A stretch of 64,000 nucleotides of DNA, from the NCBI RefSeq assembly GCF_900108945.1, contig NZ_FNYE01000036.1, positions 1 to 64,000 on the forward strand. The letters run 5' to 3'. This document shows, in pieces, positions 42,205 to 51,564 of the stretch. The notes under the pieces are model-generated. The model did not search any database, was not told where the DNA came from, and was given only the letters and a program-made list of their open reading frames with translations. The number at the start of each line of letters is the position of its first letter. The first letter of the stretch is position 1. Position numbers and translations under genes: made by a program. This DNA comes from Paraburkholderia diazotrophica. Lineage in GTDB: Bacteria; Pseudomonadota; Gammaproteobacteria; Burkholderiales; Burkholderiaceae.

Positions 42205-44138
42205 TGCAACTGCATGACGAGGCGGGCCGCGCGGTTGTTCTTGGCAAGGAGCTGGGGCGAGGAGGCGAGGGTAGTGTCTTCGAGTCCAGCAGTCTTGGCC
42301 GGGACAGCGTCGCGAAGGTGTATCACGCCGCTTTGCCTGAAGACAAGCAGGACAAGCTGCGTGCGATGGCCCGCATCGGTAGCACGTACCTGCATCAGAT
42401 TTCTGCCTGGCCTACCAAGGTCCTGACGCAGGCCGGTGGGGTCGTCGCCGGCTTTGTAATGGCCAAAATCGAGGGATTCGAACCGATCCACAATCTCTCA
42501 AGTCCGGCCAGTCGCAAACAGATTTTTCCTTCTGTCGACTATGCGTTCCTCGTTCATGTGGCTCGCAATGTTGCTGCGGCTTTTGACGCGGTACATGCGC
42601 ACGGCCACGTGGTCGGCGACGTCAACGAGAACAATTTTCTCGTGGGTCGTAACGGCACCGTGAAGCTGATCGACTGTGACTCGTTTCAGATCGTTGAGGG
42701 CAGCCGGCGATATTCCTGCGACGTCGGCGTGAAGCTGTTCACGCCGCCAGAATTGCAGAATGTCAGTTCGCTCAGAGGCAAGGAGCGCACCAGGAATCAC
42801 GACAATTTCGGTCTTGCAGTGCTAATATTCCAGCTCCTGTTGCTGGGGAGACATCCGTATTCGGGTGTCCCGCTTGGCGGGAATGACCTCCCTCTCGAAG
42901 AGGCGATTGCTGTTTACCGGTTTGCATACGGTCCAGATCGCAAGCAACGGCAGGTGGACACGCCTCCCGACGCCATCAACCTTTCTTTTTTCGCTCCAGA
43001 AATCGGGCGGGCATTCCAGCGCGCTTTCACCGAAGAAGGTGTGTCGTCGGGACGGCCAGGCGCAAGCGAATGGATAAAGTTTCTGGACGGTTTACGTGGC
43101 TCGTTGCGCACCTGCGCCCAGGCATTGAATCACAAATATCCGTCGCATCTCGCGCAGTGTCCCTGGTGTGAACGCGAACGCGCGGGACGACCGGCGTTCC
43201 TTTCACAGAGCGCCGGTGGTACGGGCAATGGTTCGACCTCGACCGGTGACCTCGGCACGATATGGGCACGGATCCAGTCGCTAGCCGGGTTGCCACAGCT
43301 TCCCGTCTATACCGCCCCTCAGCATGTTGTGACCGGTCAGCTCCAGCAAGTTGGCAAGAATGCTCGTCTCCTGTACAGGCTAAAGATATCGGCCGTGTCT
43401 GTCGGAGCATTTCTCACAACTCTTAATCAGCCCGCGTTGTGGTTCATAAGCCTGATTGTCGGTGGTGCGATTATCGCGGTGCTCAAGCATCCCGTTGGCG
43501 GGAGGCTTGTCACACTCAGTGGTGCTGCCATAGCGGCGAAGAAGGTATTCGACTCGGAACTCGAAGAGTACAACAAGCTGATCGAGGACCCGCGTATTAC
43601 GGAACTCTATGGCCGACTCGTTGCGGCTAAAGCACGCATTGATGGATTACCTGCCGAATACCAGCGGGGCATGCAGGATCTTCATGTTAGGGTACGTGAG
43701 CGACAACTGGAAGTGTTTCTCGACAGATTCCTGATTTCCGATGCCGATATTGATGGGATAGGTCCCGCGCGAGTGACCGCGTTGGCATCATTCAATATCG
43801 AGACAGCGCGCGACGTCAGCTATCACTCGGTTATGAGTGTTCAGGGATTTGGCGATGCACTGGCGGGCAGACTGGTCAGTTGGCGGCAGAGAGTCGAGAA
43901 ACGCTTCGTGTTTGACGCGAGCCGCGGGGTGCCCCAGCAGGACGTCAACGCGCTTAACGCGCGCCTTGCCAACGAGCGAATGCAATTGGAGAGGGCGCTG
44001 CGGGACGGCCTGATTCAGTTGCAACAGTTGCACGCCGCAGCTGTTGGCGTGCGAGGTACTGTCAAGCTTCGTCTCGATACAGCATCTCTCGCCTTGGCAC
44101 AGGCCGAGGCAGATCTGGCAGCGTTGAAAAGAATATGA
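42204..44138 (+). CDS. Protein kinase-like protein with zinc finger and helix-hairpin-helix, TerY-P triad
   Basis: A 644-residue protein from ATG 42204. The kinase domain (about 1-300) has the Gly loop LGRGGEGSVFES, Lys in DSVAKVYH, VVGDVNENNFL in place of the HRD loop and LIDCDSFQI in place of DFG. This is the variant typical of TerY-P kinases. CPWCERER (about residue 320) is a zinc-finger half. Two hydrophobic stretches follow (about 390-450). DGIGPARVTALASF and VQGFGDALAGRL form helix-hairpin-helix motifs near the end, with a final coiled coil. It overlaps the phosphatase and the secreted-protein gene, so the triad is one operon. Confidence 0.88.
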   Translation: MQLHDEAGRAVVLGKELGRGGEGSVFESSSLGRDSVAKVYHAALPEDKQDKLRAMARIGSTYLHQISAWPTKVLTQAGGVVAGFVMAKIEGFEPIHNLSSPASRKQIFPSVDYAFLVHVARNVAAAFDAVHAHGHVVGDVNENNFLVGRNGTVKLIDCDSFQIVEGSRRYSCDVGVKLFTPPELQNVSSLRGKERTRNHDNFGLAVLIFQLLLLGRHPYSGVPLGGNDLPLEEAIAVYRFAYGPDRKQRQVDTPPDAINLSFFAPEIGRAFQRAFTEEGVSSGRPGASEWIKFLDGLRGSLRTCAQALNHKYPSHLAQCPWCERERAGRPAFLSQSAGGTGNGSTSTGDLGTIWARIQSLAGLPQLPVYTAPQHVVTGQLQQVGKNARLLYRLKISAVSVGAFLTTLNQPALWFISLIVGGAIIAVLKHPVGGRLVTLSGAAIAAKKVFDSELEEYNKLIEDPRITELYGRLVAAKARIDGLPAEYQRGMQDLHVRVRERQLEVFLDRFLISDADIDGIGPARVTALASFNIETARDVSYHSVMSVQGFGDALAGRLVSWRQRVEKRFVFDASRGVPQQDVNALNARLANERMQLERALRDGLIQLQQLHAAAVGVRGTVKLRLDTASLALAQAEADLAALKRI

Positions 44139-44800
44139 GAACGCTAACCCGCTGCCGTCGCGCTTTGGTAACGGCTTTCTGCCTTCTGGTGCAGATGCAG
44201 TGTGCGTTCGCGCAGGCACCAGCTGGCCAGCCTGATTCGCTGGCCTTCTTTCTGTCCGCATTTCACGGAAAACCTGTGGCGGCCGTTCCCGAGGTTGCTT
44301 ACAACCCGATTCCCGCTCCAGCGCCGACAACGTCCAACGTATCGACGAATACGACAGCGGCAAGCGGTAACCCAACAGCCTCGCCACAGCCAGGTTCGTG
44401 TCCACCGGGCGCCGACAGGCTAGGCTGCCCTGGCTCATATTCGCCGACTACAGGCGCACGGGCGGTGGCATCGGCCTGCCCTCCCGGATACCAGCGCGAC
44501 CCGACCGGCTGCGTCATGCCAGCGATGCCGCTGCATGCGCATCGCATTGGTGGATATGGCGGGTGGGCTTGTGACATGGGATATGTGCGCGCAAATGACG
44601 GGTGTTCGCAGGTTGTCGTTCCCGTCAATGCTCATCCAGCAGACACTGCATCGGGATGGGTATGCAATTTCGGGTACCACTTTACGGTGGACCGCTGCGC
44701 GCCTGTTTTCATTCCGGCAAATGCTCACCTCGCGGCGGATGGAAGTCGCTATGAGTGCAACTACGGCTACCGGGATATGGGAATGAGCTGCGGCCAATGA
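44135..44800 (+). CDS. Secreted Cys-rich repeat protein
   Basis: A 221-residue protein with a signal peptide (MRTLTRCRRALVTAFCLLVQ, cleavage near AFAQ). A Pro/Thr/Ser linker leads to four short cysteine repeats of about 30 residues, of the type C..GY......C..V..PVNAH (for example CDMGYVRANDGCSQVVVPVN, CNFGYHFTVDRCAPVFIPAN and CNYGYRDMGMSCGQ). Each may form a disulphide knot. Its start overlaps the kinase stop by four bases, which ties an exported protein directly to the cytoplasmic triad. The function is unknown. Confidence 0.78.
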   Translation: MRTLTRCRRALVTAFCLLVQMQCAFAQAPAGQPDSLAFFLSAFHGKPVAAVPEVAYNPIPAPAPTTSNVSTNTTAASGNPTASPQPGSCPPGADRLGCPGSYSPTTGARAVASACPPGYQRDPTGCVMPAMPLHAHRIGGYGGWACDMGYVRANDGCSQVVVPVNAHPADTASGWVCNFGYHFTVDRCAPVFIPANAHLAADGSRYECNYGYRDMGMSCGQ

Positions 44801-44848
44801 CGTTAAGCGGCACCAACAAAATACAAGACTGAGAGGCATCGGGGAAAA

Positions 44849-45370
44849 ATGGCAACGCGGGCTACAAAGCGGCCGCTCAACAAATGCGGTTCGTGCGGTC
44901 ACACGTGGTATCCGAAGGGGCGGTCACTGTCGGTGCGGTGCCCTGAATGCAGGAGCACTGATACGAAGAAGGCAGGTGCTGGAATAGGGGCCGTTGTGGT
45001 CTTCCTCGCGATGATGGCCATTTTTGGAGGCAAAAAGGAATCACATCCTGCGGCCGACGTTCAGGCGACGGGCGCTTCTGAAGTGCAGGCGGTCGAGCCG
45101 GTTACTGCCGCCAGTGCGCCTGAGCCGACTCTCAATGACGCAAATCTGTCCGGTGCGGCGGCATCGAGCGCCGGTGACGAAAAACCGTCACCAGATACTG
45201 CACAGACAGGGAGCACAACGTTATCTGGCGGTCCTCAGGCGCAGGCGAACGTAACCCTTGCAGCGCCTGCGGTAGCTCCCGAAGTCGCTAGTGACGTAGC
45301 GCAAAGCCCCGAACCTGATGTACCGACTGCTCCAACCCTTCCATCAGTTCGTGACAGGGAGCATCACTGA
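44849..45370 (+). CDS. Zinc-ribbon membrane protein with long low-complexity tail
   Basis: A 173-residue protein. An N-terminal zinc ribbon (CGSCGHTWYPKG then CPECRSTDT, residues 13-40) is followed by one membrane segment (about 45-60, GIGAVVVFLAMMAIFGG) and a 110-residue Ala/Ser/Pro/Glu-rich tail that is probably periplasmic. It lies 48 bases after the Cys-repeat gene on the same strand, behind GAGAGGCATCGGGGAAAA. The family is not recognised beyond the zinc-ribbon class. It belongs to the TerY-P-linked group. Confidence 0.68.
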   Translation: MATRATKRPLNKCGSCGHTWYPKGRSLSVRCPECRSTDTKKAGAGIGAVVVFLAMMAIFGGKKESHPAADVQATGASEVQAVEPVTAASAPEPTLNDANLSGAAASSAGDEKPSPDTAQTGSTTLSGGPQAQANVTLAAPAVAPEVASDVAQSPEPDVPTAPTLPSVRDREHH

Positions 45371-45467
45371 CGGGTGAGGCTCACCAGACGCGCAACGTCT
45401 GAGCCGCAAGTCTCAAGATTTCGAGGCTCGGCGCCGATAACTTTGATTAAATCCCCTGGCGAATTCG

Positions 45468-45785
45468 ATGACAAAGACATGGCTGATAGTTCTGGCGATA
45501 GTTGTGGCTGCTGCCGCCGTGGCGTGCAGTCAGATCACTCTGTTTATTGTTCCACCGATCGGCGCGTTACCCGAAGGGCGGACCGTTGTGATCGGCAGGT
45601 TGAGTTCCACCAGATTTGTAGACAGCGCTGACGCAATGTGCGAGCGCATTCAGGGTGGCGTTAGCCTTCTCTGTCGCGCTGTGGTGATGGGCACGGTCTT
45701 CGAAAAGTCGACCATTCTGATGCGACTTCCATATAGCCAGTGGCTTTACGAGATTTCGACTGACGGGAAAACCTACGAACGTTAA
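45468..45785 (+). CDS. Small membrane-anchored or secreted hypothetical protein
   Basis: A 105-residue protein that begins with a hydrophobic segment (TWLIVLAIVVAAAAVACSQITLF, residues 3-26), a membrane anchor. VACS could alternatively be a lipobox-like site. The remainder (GRTVVIGRLSSTRFVDSADAMC) is a small soluble domain with two cysteines. 97 bases separate it from the zinc-ribbon gene. The family is not recognised. Confidence 0.55.
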   Translation: MTKTWLIVLAIVVAAAAVACSQITLFIVPPIGALPEGRTVVIGRLSSTRFVDSADAMCERIQGGVSLLCRAVVMGTVFEKSTILMRLPYSQWLYEISTDGKTYER

Positions 45786-45800
45786 GACGGGGAGCGGAGC

Positions 45801-46061
45801 ATGGGATTTCTGGTGGTGGCAGCGCTGATTGGTTTGATTCCGGCAGCAATTGCAAAAGGCAAAGGGCGTTCGTTTGGCGCATGGTGGATTTATGGCGCCG
45901 CAATTTTCATCGTGGCGCTTCCACATTCCTTGTTGATGAAGTCGAATCAGGCAGGTATCGAGCGGCAGCAACTCGCCGATGGGATGAAGAAGTGCCGACA
46001 TTGCGCGGAATTCATCAAGCAGGACGCCAATGTTTGCCGCTACTGCGGGCGGGACGTATAG
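45801..46061 (+). CDS. Small membrane protein with C-terminal zinc ribbon
   Basis: An 86-residue protein. Two membrane segments (about residues 2-19 and 28-45, LVVAALIGLIPAAIA and WWIYGAAIFIVALPHSLL) are followed by CRHCAEFIKQDANVCRYCGRDV, a complete CxxC...CxxC zinc ribbon. ATG 45801 is 15 bases after the preceding stop, behind GGGGAGCGGAGC. It is a common bacterial arrangement with unknown purpose. It is the last gene of the group that begins with terY. Confidence 0.72.
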   Translation: MGFLVVAALIGLIPAAIAKGKGRSFGAWWIYGAAIFIVALPHSLLMKSNQAGIERQQLADGMKKCRHCAEFIKQDANVCRYCGRDV

Positions 46062-46592
46062 AACGCTCTTCCGTCAGCATACCGTTCCTGACGGGATCTT
46101 CGGCGCATCAGCGAACGCAATGATGGTGCTTGTCGACTGCACGCGCGACTGCTGGATGGAGGCGTCGAGCCTCTGCTCACGCACGTGCGACCGGACGGGA
46201 ATATCGGGTCCGCGGACGCCAGAATCCCGTCGATCGATGCGGACGTTTGAACGATTTTCAGTATGAAGTTCTGAACACACGCGCAAGTACCCGGATTCGG
46301 TTGGCGAGCTTCTCTCTCTTGAACCGGTCTGCGAATGACGGGGGCATCACCTGGATTCGGCGCAGCGGCGGGAAAAAGACGGTCAGTCTCCCGACCGCTA
46401 ACACAGGCGCCGAGTTCAGGAACTCCAGTTGTTCGGGCGCCCCGTGCGTCCGAAATCCTTACCCGATCGATCTCTTGCTCGCGGTCTGTCCGGTTTCATA
46501 GACCAGCTAGCGTTTCGCTTAGAATCGACGTCCGGCATCGGCGGGCCACGGCTGTGCACGTCGACGGTCAATCGTTCAATCGGGGAGTGAAC
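46062..46592. other. 530-base gap before the sbcD-like gene
   Basis: No protein-like frame with a credible start. Near the end, TTTCGCTTAGAATCGAC (about 46511-46527) offers a TAGAAT -10-like box for the downstream operon, and GGGGAGTG at 46582-46589 is its ribosome binding site. Confidence 0.45.
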
Positions 46593-47849
46593 ATGCGGTT
46601 TATCCATGCGGCGGATATTCATCTCGACAGTCCGCTTCACGGCCTGAGTGCCTATGCGGACGCGCCCGCGGCGATGCTGCGCAATTCGACGCGCGAGGCG
46701 TTCTCGTCGCTGGTGACGATCGCCATCGACGAATCCGTCGATTTCATGGTGATCGCGGGCGACCTGTACGACGGAACCTGGCGCGACCACAACACGGGCA
46801 TCTTTTTCTGCAGGGAGATGGGCCGGCTGCGACGCGCAGAGATTCCCGTGTTCGTGCTGTTCGGCAATCACGACGCCGAAAGCGAAATGACGAAGCAGCT
46901 GCAACTGCCCGAGAACGTCCGCACGTTCTCGACACGCAAGGCGGAGACGTTCCGGATCGACGCGCTGAAAGTCGCGTTGCACGGCCATAGCTTCAAGGAA
47001 CGGGAGACCACTGTGAACCTCGTCGCCGGCTACCCGGCGCCTGTATCCGGCTACTTCAACATCGGCGTGCTCCATACGGCGCTCGAAGGCAATGCCGCAC
47101 ACGCGAGCTATGCGCCGTGTTCACTGGCGGAACTGCATGGCAAGGGCTATCACTACTGGGCGCTCGGGCACGTGCACGAGTTTGCGATGTGGCAGGACCG
47201 GTCGACGGTCGTATTCCCGGGCAATCTGCAAGGCCGCAATATCCGCGAGACCGGGCGTCGCGGCGCCGTGATGGTGACGGTGGACGATTCGGGCGAGATC
47301 GAAATCGAGCGCCTCTTCGTCGATGTGCTGCGTTGGGAAGCGGTGGAGGTCGATGCCTCGGCTTGCGCGACGCTCAACGATGTCGCGCGCGCGGTTGGTA
47401 GCCATCTGGATATGCTCGCGGAATCGGCATCGGCGACGGTGCCGCATGCCGTGCGCGTGACGGTGACGGGAAGGACTGCGGCGCATGGCGAGCTGTTCGG
47501 ACTCGAGCCGCAATTGCGCGCCGAAGTGCTTGCGCAGATCGCGGGTCTCAGCCACGACCGTCTGTGGCTTGAGAAAGTGCGCATCGAGACGAGCCCGCTG
47601 GGCGATAGCACTGCCGTGCTCGATCGCGCAGATGCCATCGCGGATCTGCACAACCTGCTCGTCGAAGCCGAGTCCGATCCGGACTTTCTCGCGATGCTGA
47701 AAGAGCGGCTGATCGGGCTGGCGACGCATTCGCCTCACGAACTGCAAGAGATGGTGCCCGCGCTCTTCGATGTGCGCAACGGCGAACTGACGGGACTGGT
47801 GCGTGCAGTGCGTGCCGGGCTGGTTGAACAGGTGGCGAAGGCGAACTGA
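46593..47849 (+). CDS. SbcD/YhaO-type DNA repair exonuclease (metallophosphoesterase)
   Basis: A 418-residue protein from ATG 46593, behind GGGGAGTG. The calcineurin-like phosphoesterase motifs are complete: FIHAADIHLDSPL (DxH), VIAGDLYDG (GDxxD), LFGNHDAE (GNHD), LHGHSF and LGHVHEF (GHxH). This is the Mre11/SbcD family, close to Bacillus YhaO. It cuts DNA ends with its SMC-like partner encoded three bases downstream. The C-terminal region, ending GLVRAVRAGLVEQ, should be the partner contact. No defects seen. Confidence 0.9.
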   Translation: MRFIHAADIHLDSPLHGLSAYADAPAAMLRNSTREAFSSLVTIAIDESVDFMVIAGDLYDGTWRDHNTGIFFCREMGRLRRAEIPVFVLFGNHDAESEMTKQLQLPENVRTFSTRKAETFRIDALKVALHGHSFKERETTVNLVAGYPAPVSGYFNIGVLHTALEGNAAHASYAPCSLAELHGKGYHYWALGHVHEFAMWQDRSTVVFPGNLQGRNIRETGRRGAVMVTVDDSGEIEIERLFVDVLRWEAVEVDASACATLNDVARAVGSHLDMLAESASATVPHAVRVTVTGRTAAHGELFGLEPQLRAEVLAQIAGLSHDRLWLEKVRIETSPLGDSTAVLDRADAIADLHNLLVEAESDPDFLAMLKERLIGLATHSPHELQEMVPALFDVRNGELTGLVRAVRAGLVEQVAKAN

Positions 47850-47852
47850 ACC

Positions 47853-50800
47853 ATGCGCATTGGCAAGCTCGAACTGATCCGCTACGGCAAGTTCTCCGAC
47901 GAAGCGGTGGCGTTTCCCCGCTCGTCGCACGATTTTCACTTTCTCGTCGGACCCAACGAAGCGGGCAAGTCCACGATCAAGACGGCGATCACCGAACTGC
48001 TGTTCGGCATGCCGCACAGCTCGCCGCTGGATTTCATTCATCCTCAGAGCGAACTGCGGCTGGGCGCGGTGATCGAGCATTCGGATCAGTCGCTGGAGTT
48101 TCATCGGTCGAAGGCGAGAAAGGCGTCCCTGTCCGCGCCGACGGGCGAGCCGCTCGCAGGCGAAGCGCTCGCGCCGTTTCTCGGCGAGGCCGACAAGGCG
48201 TTCTTCGAGCAGATGTTCTGCCTCGATCACACGTCGCTGATCAAAGGCGGACAGAGCATTCTTGATGCGTCCAGCGACGTGGGGCAGGTGCTATTCCAGT
48301 CGGCGGCAGGCATCTCGAGTCTCGGTCCCGTGCGGGAACGGCTCGCGGAAGAGGCCGACCGCCTGTGGAGCAAACGCAAGTCAGGCGAGCGCGCCTATTA
48401 CGTCGGGCAGAAGCAACTGGATGACGCGAGCGCCGAACTGAGAGCTGCAATAGTCCGGACGTCCGCCTGGCGGGCTGCGCAGGAGACGGTCGACGACGCG
48501 CTGGAAGGCAAGCAATCCGCAGAGCGCCAGCATGGCGAGCTGGAACTGAAACGCAGCCGCCTGGAGCGCATTCGCCGCGTCACGCACCATCTTGCCGTGT
48601 GGCGGGAGAAGACCGCCGAGCTGCGCGCGCTGGGCGAGGTGATCGATCTGCCGCACGATGCCGACGCCACGCTGCAAGGCGCGTTGAGAAAACTGGCGGC
48701 AGCCGACAGCGCGCTCGAAGTGCATCTGCGGCACGCGGGCGAACTGCAAGGCGCGCTCGACAACAAGGACATCGATCGAACCGCGCTGGCGTTCCAGAGC
48801 GAAATTGAGGCGCTGGAAAGTACGCGTCACCGATGCGGTGATCACGAAGCGGACATCGCGCGCCTCGAGCAGCAGGTTTCGTTGCTCGTGCGTCAGGTCG
48901 CCGATGCCTGCGCGCAGCTCGAATGGCCCCGGGACGAACTGGCGGCGCGTAATAGCGTGCCCTCGGCGCTCGCGTTGCATACGGTCGAGAGCCTGATGCG
49001 CGACCGCGGCAAGCTTGAGCAGTCGGTCGTCAACGCACAGCAGGCGTTAGAAAAGAAGCTGGCAGAGATCGCCGATCTTGGCCGCAAGCTGGAGAGCCTG
49101 CCCGCTGGGGAAGTTCCCGACGATGTCCACGCCGCACTGCGTTCCGGGCAACGATACAGGGAAAACGACCTCGCGCAGCGCCGGTTGACCGAGGACGCCG
49201 CCGACGCACAGCGCACGCTGGATGCGAGTCTTGCGGCGCTCGGCAAATGGAGCCGTCCGTTGCCGTCGCTGAAGTCGATGACCTTGCCATCGACGGAACG
49301 CGTTGCGTCGTTGCGTGCCGAGCGCGACGATCTCGGCTCGCGTCTCATGCGCGCACGCGACCGACTCGATGAAGCACGCGAGGGCGAACGTCTGGCCGTT
49401 GCCGAACACGATTCGTTCGAGCAGGCGCATCAGATCGTGACGGGTGAGGTCGTTGTGCAGGCGCGCGGGGTCCGCGACGCGGCATGGGCGGCGATCAGGG
49501 ATGGCGCGGTGTCGGTGGCGGACGGCGCGCCGCAATTCGAAGCCGCAATGACGGTGGCGGACGATCTGTCCGACCGGCAGGTCGGCTCGGTCACGGAAGC
49601 GACGGAACTGTCGAACCTGAAACAGCGGGTTCTCGAAACGAAGCAAACGGCCCTGCGCCATGGCCAGCGCGTTGCCGAGGCAGAAGAGGCCCTCGCGCGC
49701 TTCGATGCGGCCTGGGCGTCGGTCGTATCCGAACAGCAACTGGCGGGCATGGCGCTCGACGATATCGCCTCGTGGATCACGCGCCGCGAAAGCGCGCTGC
49801 AGGCCGCCGCAGCACTCGAAAAGAGCACGGGTGAACTCCAACGCGAACGCGCGGAGGTTGAATCGTGCCGGGCACGGCTCGCCGGTTGTCTTGTCCGGGC
49901 GGGGCTGAGCGGCCCATTGCCCGCCGGGCTCGAAGACTTGTGCACAATGGCCGAGCGCTACGTGAGCGAATGCAGGCAGGCGGCGACGACGCAGCGCCTG
50001 CTCGCCGGGCAGATCGAAGCGGCTCAGGCCGATGTTGCGAGCTTGCGTCGAGAGGCGGACGTGCACGACGATGCCCACGGTCACTGGAAAGATCAATGGG
50101 CCGCCGCCATGACGAAAGCGGGTCTGTCTGCCGTCGCGGATTCGGATGCGGCGACCGGGGCTGCGCTCGGAATCGCCAGGACGGTTCGCGAACAGCTCGA
50201 TGAAATCGCAGCTATCCGCAACGCGCAGATCGATCCGATGCGCGCCGCCCTGGCGGACTTTTCCGCAGATGCCAGCAGGCTCGCGGTCAAGTTCGACGTG
50301 TCGATGCCGGAAGCGGATGCGAAAGCCCTTTCGATCGAACTCTCGCGACGTCTGTCGTCGGCGCGGGCTGTGCAGGCCGAATCCCAGCGCCTGACGAACG
50401 AACTGGCGGACGTGTCGGAGCGCGTTCGCCTCGCCCGTGCTGAGGTGGATGAGGCGACAGCGCAACTGCGTCCGCTCTATGCGCTTGCCGCTGTCGACAA
50501 GCCGGACCTGCTGCGTCCGCTGATCGCGCGTTCGGACCGCAAGCGCGAACTGGCGGCGGCCATCGGGCAGGCGCACAGGAGTCTCGTCACCGATGGCGAC
50601 GGGCTGGGCATCGAAGAGCTCGCCGAGGAAGTCGACGCGACCGATCTGCAGACGGTCCAGGCCGATCTGCTGAGCGTGGGCGTCGCGCTGACGGAGTCGG
50701 TTAACGCACGTGCCGAGATCGCGACCAGGGTGGCCGAGGCGCGTCAGCAGCTGGCGGCTATCTCGGGCGGCGCGAATGCGGCGATTGCCGAAGCAAAACG

Positions 50801-51314
50801 TCAGGAGGCGCTCGCCGCCATGGCCGAAGCGGCCGAACGCTTCATCAAGGTCGAGACGGCGTCCACGTTGCTGCGCTGGGCCGTCGACCGGTATCGGGAA
50901 CGTCGTCAGGGGCCCATGCTGGCACGCGCGAGCGCAATCTTTTCGGAGCTGACGCTGGGTGCGTTCGAACGTCTTTCGGTCGACTACGACAGCCAGCCGC
51001 TGGCGCTGGCCGCCGTGCGCGCGGGCGGCAAACGCGTGGAGATCAGTGGCATGAGTGAGGGGACGCGTGACCAGCTCTATCTGGCGTTACGTCTTGCCGC
51101 GCTCGAACTGCATTGCGAGCGTGGTTCCGCGCTGCCTTTCGTTGCCGATGACCTGTTCATCAATTTCGACGACAGGCGTGCGAAGGCAGGGCTTCGCGTG
51201 CTGGCGGGACTGGCCACGCGCGTACAGGTAATCTTTCTCAGTCACCACGATCACCTGGTCGAGATCGTCAACGAGGTGTTTGGTGCCTCGGCTAACGTGC
51301 GATATCTCGGTTAG
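47853..51314 (+). CDS. YhaN-type SMC-like AAA ATPase, partner of the SbcD-like nuclease
   Basis: A 1153-residue Rad50/SbcC-like protein. The N-terminal Walker A HFLVGPNEAGKSTIKTAIT lies near residues 30-48. A very long coiled coil fills residues about 180-960, and the C-terminal head carries the ABC signature VEISGMSEGTRDQLYLALRL and Walker B LPFVADDLFINFDD. No CxxC zinc hook is seen in the middle, as usual for YhaN and unlike SbcC. The gene starts three bases after the nuclease stop, so the two form one complex for DNA-end processing. Confidence 0.9.
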   Translation: MRIGKLELIRYGKFSDEAVAFPRSSHDFHFLVGPNEAGKSTIKTAITELLFGMPHSSPLDFIHPQSELRLGAVIEHSDQSLEFHRSKARKASLSAPTGEPLAGEALAPFLGEADKAFFEQMFCLDHTSLIKGGQSILDASSDVGQVLFQSAAGISSLGPVRERLAEEADRLWSKRKSGERAYYVGQKQLDDASAELRAAIVRTSAWRAAQETVDDALEGKQSAERQHGELELKRSRLERIRRVTHHLAVWREKTAELRALGEVIDLPHDADATLQGALRKLAAADSALEVHLRHAGELQGALDNKDIDRTALAFQSEIEALESTRHRCGDHEADIARLEQQVSLLVRQVADACAQLEWPRDELAARNSVPSALALHTVESLMRDRGKLEQSVVNAQQALEKKLAEIADLGRKLESLPAGEVPDDVHAALRSGQRYRENDLAQRRLTEDAADAQRTLDASLAALGKWSRPLPSLKSMTLPSTERVASLRAERDDLGSRLMRARDRLDEAREGERLAVAEHDSFEQAHQIVTGEVVVQARGVRDAAWAAIRDGAVSVADGAPQFEAAMTVADDLSDRQVGSVTEATELSNLKQRVLETKQTALRHGQRVAEAEEALARFDAAWASVVSEQQLAGMALDDIASWITRRESALQAAAALEKSTGELQRERAEVESCRARLAGCLVRAGLSGPLPAGLEDLCTMAERYVSECRQAATTQRLLAGQIEAAQADVASLRREADVHDDAHGHWKDQWAAAMTKAGLSAVADSDAATGAALGIARTVREQLDEIAAIRNAQIDPMRAALADFSADASRLAVKFDVSMPEADAKALSIELSRRLSSARAVQAESQRLTNELADVSERVRLARAEVDEATAQLRPLYALAAVDKPDLLRPLIARSDRKRELAAAIGQAHRSLVTDGDGLGIEELAEEVDATDLQTVQADLLSVGVALTESVNARAEIATRVAEARQQLAAISGGANAAIAEAKRQEALAAMAEAAERFIKVETASTLLRWAVDRYRERRQGPMLARASAIFSELTLGAFERLSVDYDSQPLALAAVRAGGKRVEISGMSEGTRDQLYLALRLAALELHCERGSALPFVADDLFINFDDRRAKAGLRVLAGLATRVQVIFLSHHDHLVEIVNEVFGASANVRYLG

Positions 51315-51564
51315 CGGTTCTCTCCATCCAGCAACGAAAATACTCCGGCAAGTAGTGTCGCTTTCGCGTGTCCAGGGCGGACATCGCCACTTCCCATGGT
51401 GGAATCCGCGTCGGAGTACAGCACCTGCGAGCATGACGACTCGGTGGCTGGGATCGTCTCTGGCGTGGCAGCTTTGCCTGCCGCGCCTTCGATAAACTCA
51501 CCAAGACTATCGATGATTTTGTTAGGATCACAGTCAACAAAAAAATAAACTGAGCGCTAATATC

